Assembly: GCF_964355755.1 (NCBI RefSeq)
Contig: NC_092675.1
Span: 11,237,312-11,301,311, forward strand
Length of the DNA: 64,000 nt
Source: Antedon mediterranea
Lineage: Eukaryota > Echinodermata > Crinoidea > Comatulida > Antedonidae
Direction of reading: 5' to 3'
The notes below the pieces were generated by a model, which worked only from the letters and a program-made list of their open reading frames with translations, was not told where the DNA came from and did not search any database. Positions 1-18,052 of the stretch are shown here, piece after piece (positions within the stretch are counted from its first letter, which is position 1; each line of letters begins with the position of its first letter). A program made the position numbers and the translations under genes.

Positions 1-30
1 AGATGTCCTAACCATTAGACCACTGGGGCT
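1..30 (-). repeat. 5' portion of a tRNA-like sequence, cut by the window edge
   Basis: Read on the minus strand, the edge gives a sequence starting GCCCCAG, followed by TGGTCTAATGG, a good RNA polymerase III A box, and then TTAGGACATC as in a D-arm. The anticodon arm and B box would lie outside the window, so it cannot be decided whether this is a real tRNA (Glu/Asp-like head) or the head of a tRNA-derived SINE. Confidence 0.4.
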
Positions 31-506
31 TTTCTGGTATTGTTCAAACTCGATTGGATAACAACTCTTTAACATTCTCGACGTGGTACGGCGGAACAGC
101 ACTAGTCCTCAGTATTTATATTTATGTTTTTTTATAAATGTTGTATTTTTTATTGTTTATTATGTGCAATTTGGAAATAGGCTGGTTTTATCCGGCCTAA
201 TGGGTGTTCCTGATGCTCGTTATTTTGTCTTTTGTCTGTATGTAATTTTAATGTTGAGCATCAAATAAATTCAATAAACAGTGGCCTAGTTAGTATTTGA
301 TGAAATCACTCATTTCATACCTGGACAAAGCCGTTGATATGAGTAAATGCGTATAATTAAGGTAAAGTCAAATAAAAATTTAAGAATTAAGCATAATAAG
401 GCCAAAATTGTCAATAAAATGGAACCGTGAAAACTAAAAGGTCGCAAAACAGAAGTAAAATCGTGGGGCCATGAAAATGTTGGTCTCTATAGTATATCTA
501 TAATAC
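31..506. other. Intron of the TTLL-like gene, no further exon seen
   Basis: This AT-rich stretch lies beyond the last recognised TTLL exon. I translated it by eye on the minus strand and found no continuation of the reading frame with splice signals. The remaining 3' exons are expected outside the window. Confidence 0.5.
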
Positions 507-7468
<6,962 letters not shown>

Positions 7469-7676
7469 TCTTACTCAAGTATATTTACCAAGTCTCTGAG
7501 AAAAAACAAATATTTTACTGTAATCAACACAATTCTTGATTTTAAATTGTAATAATATAATGGTGGACAAAACTCTCCTAGACCTATTTCTTCATTTCAG
7601 AAAACATGGCGACTTTGTTGCTGCTGTTGTTTTTGGTTATAAAAATAAAAAAATAAGGCCAAAAAAGTATATCTGT
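7469..7676. other. 5' flank / 5' UTR region of the TTLL-like gene
   Basis: This is the sequence immediately upstream (minus sense) of the TTLL start codon. It has an in-frame stop, AT-rich DNA and no clear TATA or CpG-rich core promoter. A non-coding first exon could lie further right but cannot be recognised. Confidence 0.3.
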
Positions 7677-8524
7677 TAAAGCGTTGCCTCCTTTCCCTAA
7701 TTGTTGTGCCGCTTGTGTTTTGAAAGAATTTTTTATTTTTGAAAAATGACAAAAAACAAAAATCCGAAACATTTGATTATCGCAAGCATACAATTTTATT
7801 GCATTAAATAGTTTTTTTGAAGTTGAAAATGTATGTATTGATCTCTTGACTTGCTATTCAATTATTCATTTTGTCATCTTTTTCGTTCTAAGTCCGGTAA
7901 CTTTTTCATCATTTTTACTTTATTTTTTAAAACTTTTATCTGCTGGTATTATATTCATTTTTTTAATTCATTATTTTTAAATTAATTTATTAACTTTATT
8001 TGTATTTATTTTTATCATAATTAATTTGTAAAGGCAATCCCATCACAAGATTCACATCTTTCTGGGATCTGCCTTCATCCATTTTCTTTATTATATCTTA
8101 TAAAGCGTTGCCTCCTTTCCCTAATTTTTGTGCCGCTTGTGTTTTGAAAGAATTTTTTATTTTTGAAAAATGACAAAAAACAAAAATCCGAAACATTTGA
8201 TTATCGCAAGCATACAATTTTATTGCATTAAATAGTTTTTTTGAAGTTGAAAATGTATGTATTGATCTCTTGACTTGCTATTCAATTATTCATTTTGTCA
8301 TCTTTTTCGTTCTAAGTCCGGTAACTTTTTCATCATTTTTACTTTATTTTTTAAAACTTTTATCTGCTGGTATTATATTCATTTTTTTAATTCATTATTT
8401 TTAAATTAATTTATTAACTTTATTTGTATTTATTTTTATCATAATTAATTTGTAAAGGCAATCCCATCACAAGATTCACATCTTTCTGGGATCTGCCTTC
8501 ATCCATTTTCTTTATTATATCTTG
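7677..8524. repeat. Near-perfect 424-bp tandem duplication
   Basis: Unit 1 (7677-8100) and unit 2 (8101-8524) start TAAAGCGTTGCCTCC and end in the same TTATATCTT. The only difference I see inside is CTAATTGTTG versus CTAATTTTTG, so the duplication is recent. The right unit runs straight into a LINE-like 3' tail, which suggests the duplicated segment is LINE 3' UTR. Confidence 0.85.
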
Positions 8525-8580
8525 TCATGTTGTTTTTTTGTTTATTGGACGTTAATAAATGTTCTTTGAATTGAATTGAA
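8525..8580 (+). mobile_element. LINE-like 3' tail
   Basis: The sequence GTTAATAAATGTTCTTTGAA followed by a TTGAATTGAA microsatellite is the kind of terminus seen at 3' ends of L2/CR1-type non-LTR retrotransposons. No coding part remains nearby. Confidence 0.4.
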
Positions 8581-9071
8581 AAGGCTACCTCATATGAACG
8601 GTTTTATTTCGGTCTGGTATTTAAACCTTTATGAAGCGCCGCTAGTAGTACGCTGTTTTAATCATAGCGGTTTTGATTTTTATTTGACAGGTTTCAATGT
8701 AGTTATGTCCTTTTTGAAAATCATTAAAAAAAATGAGTTCCTTGTTTTGAAAGTTTCTAAAAAGATTACCACTGATTTAAAGTTTTGAAAATGTTAATTT
8801 AATATGATTTTAAAATTAGTTACCAGAGCCTGCCTATTACGTATTTTTAAACCACAATTATGAACTTTCTATGACGCCTAAAGTACAAGTCGATACCAGC
8901 TCATTTTTGCTTTAGTACTGTAGTTTTACGATACTATAATAATAATGTATAAAAATAATATGTAGATCTTAGGCCTACCATATAGATTAGTTAAAACAAA
9001 CAAGACGATGAGTTATAGGCTACTTATATTGATCATTTGCATTTATTGACCGTATATTATACTTTACAAAT

Positions 9072-9226
9072 AATGAATGTTTATGAGTGTAATGGTACAA
9101 ATAATGGCATGAGGTGAATGATGAAAGGTTATATCAACGAGGTGACAGCCGAGTTAATATAACCTATCAACCTTTCATCATTCACCAATTGCCATTATTT
9201 GTATCATTACACGAATATAAAACATT
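9072..9226. repeat. Large hairpin (inverted repeat), copy 1
   Basis: The left arm ATGAATG..GTAATGGTACAAATAATGGCA..GAATGATGAAAGG is mirrored by CCTTTCATCATTC..TGCCATTATTTGTA..CATTAC. The arms are about 65-70 bases around a short loop region. It is a MITE or foldback-like structure. Confidence 0.7.
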
Positions 9227-9867
9227 TATTATTTGGTTTATATAAACATCTAAATAGATTCCTGTCATTTGAATCAAATAAAAAGTAGGCCAAGCCAAGG
9301 CCTACATTTGATTCACATTGATTAAAACAGTAACATTTGGTTTTTAATAATTATATTAGATAGTATTATTATATATATGGATTTTATAAATGCACCTACT
9401 GTTAGTGTTAAATATGTCAACAAACGATCAAACAATCCTAGGCCTAGCAAGGCTAAAACGCCTAGGCCTAGCCTAATACTAACAGGCCTAGGCTGAAAGA
9501 CAGCAATATGAAACTTTAACAGGCAGCTGGAAATCATTCAGGCTAATTATGTTTTTTCCAACAATTCCACATCTTGTAGAGATTTTCCCATTAATTAATG
9601 AAAATCCTAAAAACGATCTAAAGTTAATTTAAATGTAAATTATTACATTATATATCTCTCCAAAAATAACAATAACATAATATGTGACAAAGGTACAAAA
9701 TAGGTGGCACTGTTGTATTGCAATAGTATAAAAAAATATTTTCCAAACGCGAACAGATTTTTTTTTTCGTACACAATTGTTTAATAGTGTGTACTATTGC
9801 ATGCCATGTGACCCACATTCCTCCAATCAAATGACAGGAATTTATTTAGGTCTTATAATATATAAAT

Positions 9868-10017
9868 AATGAATGTTTATGAGTGTAATGGTACAAATAA
9901 TGGCATGAGGTGAATGATGAAAGGTTATATTTCAATGAGGCGCGAGGCGAGTTGAAATATAACCTTTCATCATTCACCAAATGCCATTATTTGTACCATT
10001 ACACGAATATAAAACAT
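9868..10017. repeat. Large hairpin (inverted repeat), copy 2
   Basis: The arms match copy 1 about 800 bases to the left, but the loop-proximal bases differ. Here TATATTTCAA...TTGAAATATA pairs, whereas copy 1 has a different, less paired centre. Downstream sequence (ATAGATTCCTGT, GCACCTACTGT, CAACAAACGA) is also shared, so the unit duplicated was hairpin plus flank. Confidence 0.7.
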
Positions 10018-10440
10018 ATAGGCCTACATTATTTGTTTTATATAACATATTCTAAATAGATTCCTGTTATTTGAATCAAATAAAAGGTAGGCCTATATAG
10101 CCAAAGCCTACAGTACATTTGATTCACTTTGATTAAAACAGTAAAACAGTTTTTAATAATTATATTATTTAAATATTATTATTTATATGGATTTTATAAA
10201 CGCACCTACTGTAGTGTTAATTATATCAACAAACGACCAAACAATCCTAGGCCTAGCAAGCACCTAGGCCCAGCTAGGTGGCAGCAATACCAAAAACTTC
10301 GACAGGTTATGACTATCATTATCAACGCTTTTCAAAATGAAGAAATAAAAAAGCACTCAAATAAAAAATGATCTCATCGCCGATATGATTGATTTACATG
10401 CAGGTATTTTACTAGACGCCACATTTTGACTATGGACTTT

Positions 10441-11975
10441 GATTAGCATCCATACTACCTACAGTATAGACTCTCGAGAGTAGGCTACCTTCCTACCTAG
10501 TAAGAATAGCCTAGCTTGCCTAGGTACGTTATGTAGGCTAGTTATTCTTCTAACAACTAGGCCTACCTGGTTATGGAACGGCAAAATTCATGAAACGGAA
10601 AAAAAGGATAAAATATGTACTGTTCATTTCAGCTGCCAGAATTATAAATATTGTAGAATATGTATAACACGGCATGTGTATTAACATTTTAATAATTTAA
10701 CATTACAATATTTTTATATTTTACGAAAAATATTAAGCCATTTGAACTTTCCACTCTCTGTTTATATGTAAGAATGTATATTAAACCTAATAAATTTTTG
10801 TTCTCAATTCAGGTGCCAAGAAGTACTGTATGTGTGTTTTTTGAAAATAAAGTGGTTTTTCCGTTTTATTTTGCAAATTGTGTTATTTAAATGTCGGAAA
10901 TTAGTTTAGATGTTTTATAAATTATTTACTGTTACCAGTATTTTCATTATATATCAATAACAAGGACATTCTCTGTGCCGCGCCTATCAAATTAATGTTT
11001 GCTGTTTTTCTTGATACGTACCCTCACTGTCAAATAGATACTGGTATACTGTACCAATACGTTTGGGATGAAATGGGATGCATAAGAAATGAATACGTAT
11101 CCTCACTGTCAAACAGATACCGGTATACTGTACCAATACGTTTGGGATAAAATGAGATGCACAAGAAATGAAACAAGGTTTTTTCCAAAGTCATTTCTCA
11201 ACCAATAGAAATAGGTTTTATATCATTTACATGAATATATTTAGAAATCTAATTCCGCTTAAACCAGTGAAATCCCAACAGTAGTTTTCAAACTACAATG
11301 GTTTAAAGTGCATGGACCCTACAAATTATTGGTGGCTACATTGTAAAAGGTAGCAAAATTGTGATTAAAAATTGGTTTTCCGACGAGATAACACATATTT
11401 CAGTGATGTGATTTATGAAATATGAAGCTTTCATTTATACAGAGAGTGTGGAGTGGAGTTGTGGCTATGATGCTTGGCTACCACTTCTGTCACATGCCAG
11501 GGTTTTTCTAAGGAAAACAAACTCCCTCAAAAAGACTTGTTTAGTTTATGTAGATCATCTTTTGTATAATGTTTGTCTTGTGAAGTTAACCTCTGAGGTT
11601 TGGTTATACACATTTTACCGTTTGAACCAGGTAAATCCCACGAATTATTACTTATTGGTGGAGAAAACTTGTAAAAAATATGCTGAAAATAGTGATTTTT
11701 GCACAATTCGGCCGAATAATCGGCAGCCGAAATTCACTGTTAGCTTACTTAGGCGTAGGCCTAGCTATTTTTGCCGCCAAAACTGGTCCGGTCTAGATAA
11801 AATCGGTCCGGGCAGTAGGACTGTTTTTTGCCGCCAAATATGGTTGGGTCTTACAAATATATGGTGCGCAAAATGAGTCATAATGTATATCATTTAAAAA
11901 AAAGGCAGTGATTAGTCATTATATTGAAAACTACGTGGTTTTATTTGTTATTTTAATATTATAAATTAAGCCTGT
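10441..11975. other. Intergenic DNA with a 79-bp tandem duplication
   Basis: Units at about 11013-11091 and 11092-11170 share CCTCACTGTCAAA, GGTATACTGTACCAATACG and TTTGGGAT. An open frame at 11415-11876 shows no domain or composition typical of a gene, and I do not call it. GGTCCGG-containing words at 11780-11830 recur at 13450-13545. Confidence 0.5.
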
Positions 11976-11984
11976 TTTTTTTAT

Positions 11985-12982
11985 CGCTGTGGCTAAAGAT
12001 ACGGTACCGTATCCTAACTTCCGTTTACTAAAAATACGGTAAAATTGCAGTACGTCATAATCAGCCAATGGGGTGCTGGTACGTGTGTGACTTCATCGTG
12101 TAAGGACTTTGGATTTTTTTCACATCGCGTCTGTAGAGAGAATGCCTATCGGCGGTGCCAGGCTGCATGGATGTGTGCGCTTATGATTCTGTGACTCGGC
12201 CTCGGGGCTAGACCTAGTAATGTTGAATCCAGAATCGTCGATGCTGTAGTAATAGAGCAAGATCATGTGGTTGGTGGACGTTACATAAAGCGTTTAAATC
12301 ATGCACTCAATCTCAAATATTATTTCATTATACAACATTAAACACTACACTACAGTAGAAATATGTTGATAGCCAAATTAGAAGTAAAGGAATTATAATT
12401 CAATGTTGGAAATTGTGTTGCGTCTAGTTCATTCGTCCATAGGCCTATGAGGGTTTTATTTTTATTCCAAATTGCCTATTTAGGCCTATATTTTTCAATA
12501 AAATTTGTTTACAGATGGTGACCATAAACAAAAAGCAAATGCGGACAATAAAGGGGCCCTCAAATACTATGATTTAGACAATAGGCCTAGCCCCAGGTCT
12601 TGGTCACAGAAACAAACAAACTCATATACCGAGGCTATAGCATGGTTATAGTACGTAGTAGGCCTCTTTTGAAACGGTAAATTTCTGTATTCTAGAATTA
12701 AAATCAACATATTTTAGCCTATCAATAATAACAGACATAGGCCTAGGCTACATTTAGTTTAGTCACACGACGGGGATAATAGCGATAAATGAAGCATAAT
12801 AAAGAAAATGTCAAGCCGCCGATTTATCACTGTTTTCGCGATATGAAAAAAAAATCCCAAGTCCTTATACAATGACGTCACACAGGTACCAGCACCCCAT
12901 TGGCTGACTATGACGTAATGCAATTTCACCGTACCTTTAGAAAACGGAAGTTAGGATACGGTACCGTATCTTAGCCACGGCG
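11985..12982. mobile_element. Non-autonomous DNA transposon with ~150-bp TIRs and 9-bp TSD (MULE-like)
   Basis: The ends are CGCTGTGGCTAA and, inverted, CGCCGTGGCTAA. The inverted arms run about 150 bases with high similarity, including GATACGGTACCGTATCC, TCAGCCAATGGGGTGCTGG and the TCGCG inner limit. TTTTTTTAT flanks both sides (11976-11984 and 12983-12991). A 9-bp duplication with long TIRs fits Mutator-like elements. The interior (about 700 bp) has no transposase. Confidence 0.75.
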
Positions 12983-12991
12983 TTTTTTTAT

Positions 12992-14039
12992 TGTCATTAT
13001 TAGTAGTAACTCATAATATTACTAATTGCTTGCTTTTTGTATACAATATGTATCTCTGCCTGTTTTTAATCCATTTTGTTCTTTTTTAACATCTTCGTTT
13101 GTTAAAAACAATTTAATTTATGAATTATTTATGGTTAATCAATCAATATATATCAATTCAATACAATTATTATAAAACAATTATCCAATATTTATTAGGC
13201 TGCGGAAGGAAAAAGGGCTCAATCATAAATAAAATCTAGCTGGCAATATCAGCGTCTCATACCCGTTCATGTGTCTGGCAGGCTGAAATGAGTGAACACC
13301 TAAGTCATGTTTTTAGATAAAATACATTTATTTATAGTATTTATCCGACAAGATAACTTACTAATAAAGTAATATATATCATAGGATATTTTTCTAGCCA
13401 TAAACAATTTAATCATAGGCCTAGTAATTCAATTAAAATCGACAGAAGAAAAGCCCGGACCGATTTTGGCAGTGGTGGACTGCTTTTTGGCCACAACTTT
13501 AGAATCAAAACTGGTCCGGCCGGACCGATTTTTGCCCCGGACCATAATCCATATTTATCATGACAGGGCCCTTTCTGTTTTCTACAAATACTAGCCGCCT
13601 AGGCTAGATAGGGCTAGGCTAGCCTAGCCTACATAACATATATAGGCTAGGCCCTATAGGCCTAGCCTAGGCCTAGGTAGGTAGGCTAGGCCTAGCTCTA
13701 GAGACTAGGTAGGCCTAGGCCTAGTAGCTAGGTAGGCTGGCGTGGCTAGGCTGGCCTATCTAGACTAGCCTAGCTAGGCCTTTAACTCACCAAATGTTAC
13801 ATGTTAAACGTAAACACCATGTTATTTTTTATAATAGTATTATTGCTTGTAAATGTCAAAATAAGCTGTTTCATTTTAGCATAGGCCTAATACTAATAGG
13901 CCTCGCCTCCTCTATAATGTCATTTGTCAACAAGTTGGCGTATTGATATGCGATAGGCCTGCTGCATGCTGTGTATATGGGCAAAGATAGTGTGTAGTGT
14001 AGTACAACCACCACCTACCGTACCCATTTCATACACACA
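12992..14039. other. Intergenic DNA with CTAGGC satellite
   Basis: No coding signal. A run rich in CTAGGC/GCCTAG words fills 13590-13785. GGTCCGG/CCGGACC words cluster at 13450-13545, partly inverted relative to 11780-11830. Confidence 0.5.
13590..13785. repeat. CTAGGC-rich low-complexity satellite
   Basis: Almost every base belongs to overlapping CTAGGC, GCCTAG or TAGGCC words with irregular spacing. Similar patches occur at 9435-9495, 20069-20300 and scattered elsewhere. Confidence 0.8.
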
Positions 14040-14043
14040 GTAT

Positions 14044-14290
14044 TAAAGAGATTGCTAGTCTCTTGGTTTAGTTCCTTAACTACGATAAAAGACTACAACG
14101 TAAAATACTCACCATTATAATAGTCTTTGTATGATAATAATGAGTGAGTAGTAATAATATAGGTTTAGTTTCCGTCGTCGACTTCTCAAGTGTCCCTAAC
14201 GTACTTGACGTTCCAAGATACACACGGCGGAGCGCGTCCAGGTGTTTAGAGCGACGCGCTCCGCTTAAGCATCTGTGTAGCGGCACTACA
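14044..14290 (-). repeat. 3' LTR
   Basis: This direct repeat is identical to 18348-18594. In element sense it runs from TGTAGTGCCG to CTCTTTA. It contains a splice-donor-like ATG|GTGAGT. Confidence 0.88.
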
Positions 14291-14299
14291 TTCCTCCTT
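14291..14299 (-). promoter_or_regulatory. Polypurine tract
   Basis: In element sense, AAGGAGGAA sits directly before the 3' LTR, where plus-strand DNA synthesis would be primed. Confidence 0.7.
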
Positions 14300-14577
14300 G
14301 TTTTATTTCTTTTGTCTTCCCTCTTGTTCTTCTACACACGTACTTGCTCTTTCTTTCTTTTCTTCCACTTCATTTTTCTTCTTTTTTTTTTTCTTTTTTT
14401 TAAACACAACAATAACACAACATACATACATAGAATTCCAGAAAAAGAAACTACCAAGAACCCGATAAGAATTTTGTTTAAAAAAAATGAACTAATTGGA
14501 ATTAATTTTAAAATTACTTTAAATAAATTTTCATTAATTTGGTCTTGGATTTTTTTTTTTGTTTTTTTTTTTTTAAC

Positions 14578-15807
14578 CTATTCATAGGCAAACTGGGCGT
14601 GGAAGTGGAGGTTTTCCAAGAATCCCTCCAACATCCTAACCGCCGCTGCCCTCAGCTGGCCACTTCCCGGCTGAGCCAAACGCTCCACCACCTCCCGATT
14701 GGCATTGAATGCCGACCGCAGAGCAACTCTGTCGGCCCGCCTTAACTGGCATAACAGTGGCGTGGGTGAATGGATGTTGTTTTCCACGTTCGGTTGCCAC
14801 CGTGCTTGGCGTGATGATGGTCTGGTCCGTTGACGTAGTGGTCCAGCTGGCTTGGGAAATCGACGGCGTCTGGGCTCCGCCGAGGTAGGCCTACCATACC
14901 TCTGGCACAGCTCCACAAATGCCCCCTTATTATCCCTAGTGGCTCTCGCCACCAGGAAAAGGAGACACCGAGTGTGGAGCAGACCCAGCGGTGACACTAA
15001 CGGCGATAGAGTGTTCGACTCGGGCATCTCGAGCCCCGCCGCCTCGCCCATCGACTCCATCATCTTCCTTAGAGATTTGGTGAAGAAGAATCCAGGCTGG
15101 ATTCTCCCCTCGGCGTTGAAAAGTGCTACCGCCTTGGTGACACTCCCGCCGCACTCCGGAACGAGTTTCACTAACTCCTGGATGAAACTCCAGCGCCGAG
15201 ATGAGGTGGTCGACGATACCTCCGGCGATGTTTCCGTCATGAATGGCGGTATGTGGTGCGTCAGGTGTTGTTTTGGGTTTTCGGGCACCCGGCCACATCC
15301 TGCCACTGGACACAGGAATGCCCGACGTGACCGCTTACCCGATTCCCTCTGACCGCCTTCAGGATGAGGTCGTTTGTTGTCTTTCGACCGTTTGTCGGCC
15401 TTTCCCTGAGATTTAACTTTTGGTACCGCCCCAGCACTAGGTGGAACAGCACTGGTCGCCGTACCAACGAGACGGACGTCTCGGCACGCAAAGTCCGACT
15501 CCTTACTTCCCGGAGTTCGCCATACCTTCACGGCTGGCGCGGCGGAAAGCAACTCTTTACGAAAAATGGAGGGGGACTTTGGCCTCTCAGGCGATCCTGC
15601 CAAGACCTCTGGCGTCTCTCTGCCCTCAACAACTGGCGGATCTAGGTCCCCGACCTCCATCGCCACATCATCTTCTTCCAATCCAGTAGGTGAAGGTGGA
15701 GACTTTCGTTTCGCAGCTGGTTTGCCCAACGGCGGGAAGTCTTCCACCTGCAGCAGGAACAATTCCTCCTCCACCGTTACTCGATCGGAAGTAGTGCAGT
15801 TATCCAT
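14578..15807 (-). CDS. Gag-like ORF of the LTR element, C2H2-like zinc knuckle
   Basis: The frame encodes 409 residues from the ATG at 15807. Seven more codons upstream are open, but a splice acceptor (TTTTACAG) lies exactly before this ATG, so an exon start is likely here. The N-terminus (MDNCTTSDRVTVEEELFLLQ) is acidic. A long proline-, lysine- and serine-rich linker precedes a Cys2-His2-like motif CPVAGCGRVPENPKQHLTHH (two Cys four apart, two His four apart). A helical middle part follows (FIQELVKLVPECG, KSLRKMMESMGEAAG), then a basic stretch (RRRRFPKPAG) and a helical C-terminus. There are no protease, RT or integrase motifs. Function is inferred from position: RNA binding and particle formation. 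It could instead be an unrelated accessory protein. Confidence 0.6.
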   Translation of the reverse strand: MDNCTTSDRVTVEEELFLLQVEDFPPLGKPAAKRKSPPSPTGLEEDDVAMEVGDLDPPVVEGRETPEVLAGSPERPKSPSIFRKELLSAAPAVKVWRTPGSKESDFACRDVRLVGTATSAVPPSAGAVPKVKSQGKADKRSKDNKRPHPEGGQRESGKRSRRAFLCPVAGCGRVPENPKQHLTHHIPPFMTETSPEVSSTTSSRRWSFIQELVKLVPECGGSVTKAVALFNAEGRIQPGFFFTKSLRKMMESMGEAAGLEMPESNTLSPLVSPLGLLHTRCLLFLVARATRDNKGAFVELCQRYGRPTSAEPRRRRFPKPAGPLRQRTRPSSRQARWQPNVENNIHSPTPLLCQLRRADRVALRSAFNANREVVERLAQPGSGQLRAAAVRMLEGFLENLHFHAQFAYE

Positions 15808-16035
15808 CTGTAAAACATTAAGAGGCAAAACACAAGTTTAGTACAAGATAGTATTTCTACCCCTCGATTACAAATTGTTGGGACGAAAACTCTGGCGCCT
15901 GTAACAAATAGTGATCATCGTTTCCGCCAGAGGAGTTCCAACATCTCTTCAGAGCTAGTTACCGAGTTATTTGTGATGTCACTGCCGTGAAGAATGTACA
16001 ACGTAAGTAGTACATGGCTGCTTTCCCCTTCTTAC

Positions 16036-16512
16036 CTAAGTGAAAAGCCTCCTTCTTCTCCGCCAGGTTCCATCCACTAATTCGGGCATACCCCTCAAAT
16101 CTATCCCAGAAAATGTACCAGTCATTTTGACCGAAAAATTCCAGGTTTCTCTGAGGGCGGAAAAGTAGTCTTTTCCGACGCTCACCTCGCCATTCTTCAT
16201 TATGACCGTATCAACCACGCAAGTGGTCCCTATCCACATAATGAACTCAGCGCGGATCACGTCCGAAACTTCCGCCATTACTCTCTCTTCGGACGTACTC
16301 GTTCGTATTGTCCTCATTACCGCGATCTCGATCATTGTAATCGAAACCTCGACAATCAGTCCGAACTTGACCGACATCGTCCGAGTAGCGTTTATAGCGA
16401 TTACCGTCGATGTACCCCTGTGGCGACATTCCCATTCTACGACCTCGATTAGGATACCGTCGTTCGGACTCTCGATCTGTTGCGTCCCCCTTGACGATTT
16501 ATTGATCGCCAA
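16036..16512 (-). other. Open frame and overlapping R/G/Y/D-rich frame inside the LTR element
   Basis: One minus frame is open for 158 codons. An overlapping minus frame (about 16247-16490) reads as an Arg/Gly/Tyr/Asp/Asn-rich peptide (RRYPNRGRRMGMSPQGYIDG, FDYNDRDRGNEDNTN). That composition resembles low-complexity RNA-binding tails and could be an exon, but I cannot tell which frame, if either, is used. Confidence 0.3.
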
Positions 16513-17989
16513 GGAACTCGACCGCGTTCCATAGGCACAAACCTATTGGACTCGCCGCCAGCTCGTTCATCGAAACGCATGTTGTCATCGCCCGGATAAT
16601 GAGAGTCGCGATTTCAGATATCCCCATTAGGAGTACCGTAGTTGGAACAGGAATTAAACCACCTATCCGTGGTTACATTCGACACAGAGTTAACGTCAGG
16701 AATAACTGCTCCTCCTTCCCGTTAAAACTAATCGACGCATTCTTTGAAGTCACCTGATTATTAGGATTAACTTCAAGATCAGACCCTTCAAAGACCTCGT
16801 CAGTACTATCCTTTTATGATTTTCGCCGATGTCGGCGCATTATTATTTTTTTTTTTAACAGAGCCGGTGCTTTCTTCGTTATAAGCAAACACCGAATAAA
16901 GCACGTAGTTGATGCCATAGCTATCTAGATCCGCAACTCATGTTACGTCTCCCGATCGCGTGCAAGAACTCGTTCCGACCTCGAATCATTGCCCTCAGTC
17001 TTCTTACATTGAGCGAACTAGTTTACCATAAAACTCGCCCTTCTTCTAGTATACTCGTTCAGAATTACCGAGTTATACTGTGACTGAACTAAATTTACCG
17101 TTGGAATCTTTCGATTGAATTAGTCACCAATGAATACAGTAGACACATTTAGAAAGAACACACAGAACAATATCACAATGTAAGCTAATAATAAATTCTT
17201 TATAATCTCAAATAAATGTCCACTTCATTGATTCCTAAAACAACTACAACCCAACAGTAAATAACTGCGTAATAATAGAATTCTGAGCATTCGCCAGAGC
17301 GTACCGGCGTGCGTATAACTAAAACTCACATCCACATCCTAAAAATAGTATTCTAAAAATAGGATGTTTCCGTAAAGTAAATAGCCAATCAGAACTATTA
17401 GTACATAGAATTCTTTCATTGCTCAACCAATCAGAGTACGCACGTAACCGCGTCATCATCGCTTGCATTTTCATTCCCTGGATAGTGCACAGCTCGCGCT
17501 GCACGACCCTCTCAGGTAGCGACTATGCGAATGCAATGATATGATTGGTTGCTGTAGCCTAGCCAATCGTATGATGTCCAAGAACTGCGCGGCAGTTTGT
17601 TCGAATGGAATAAGACCTGGATGAGATCTGAAACAATATCGAAAAACTATCGCCCAAGACTCGGAGGATCTAGGCCTAATACAATTGACCAGTATACCTT
17701 AAATACATTTTCAACCATCTTCCCTCTAATGAAATTTTTTTTTTTTTCAAAAAAGGCAAAGGTTTAATTTATTTTTGCGGTTCATGATAAACTAATAAAA
17801 TAAATAAATAAATTCTTCCAACACTGCCGACTTCCAGTGAAGGAACGACGTAAACAACTGGCCCACTAATATGATAACTAATACTTCCTAGCCTAACCTA
17901 ATCGTATATTTTCCGAAATCGGACATGAAACACGGGCCATGTCGTTTCGTTCTGGAATCACGAGTCCAGCGGGTTAACATACAAAACCC

Positions 17990-18052
17990 ATTCACGTCAC
18001 GAGCGTGAACATTCATGTCACGAGCATGAAATTCATGTCACGAGCATGAATA
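17990..18052. repeat. Three tandem near-palindromes in the retrotransposon leader
   Basis: TTCACGTCACGAGCGTGAA, then TTCATGTCACGAGCATGAA twice. Each unit is close to dyad symmetric (TTCATG...CATGAA), with CACGAG at the centre. They lie in the untranslated leader about 300 bases downstream of the 5' LTR (element sense) and could bind a dimeric factor or form RNA stems. Confidence 0.75.

Larger units (their letters stand above)
8670..10440 (+). repeat. Long dispersed repeat with internal hairpins (long form)
   Basis: Blocks match 20.68-21.15 kb in the same order: AAAATCATTAAAAAAA, TTAATTTAATATGATTTTAA, GATACCAGCTCATTTTT, GCATTTATTGAC, then TTTTCAAAATGAAGAAATAA, TCATCGCCGATATGAT and GCTACATTTTGAC/GCCACATTTTGAC. 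In between, this copy carries about 1.2 kb missing from the other: two hairpins, each followed by a similar 350-400 bp segment. Both copies are decayed and have no ORF of note. Confidence 0.6.

Noticed and set aside
7584-7793. 69-codon minus frame upstream of the TTLL start
   Set aside because: It overlaps the 424-bp duplicated repeat and has no link in phase to the TTLL exons.
11415-11876. 153-codon plus frame
   Set aside because: No recognisable domain, splice context or repeat-protein similarity; it overlaps GGTCCGG repeat words.
14852-15841. Several plus-strand frames of 75-166 codons opposite the Gag-like ORF
   Set aside because: They are antisense shadows in the GC-richer coding part of the LTR element; LTR, PBS and PPT fix the sense as minus.
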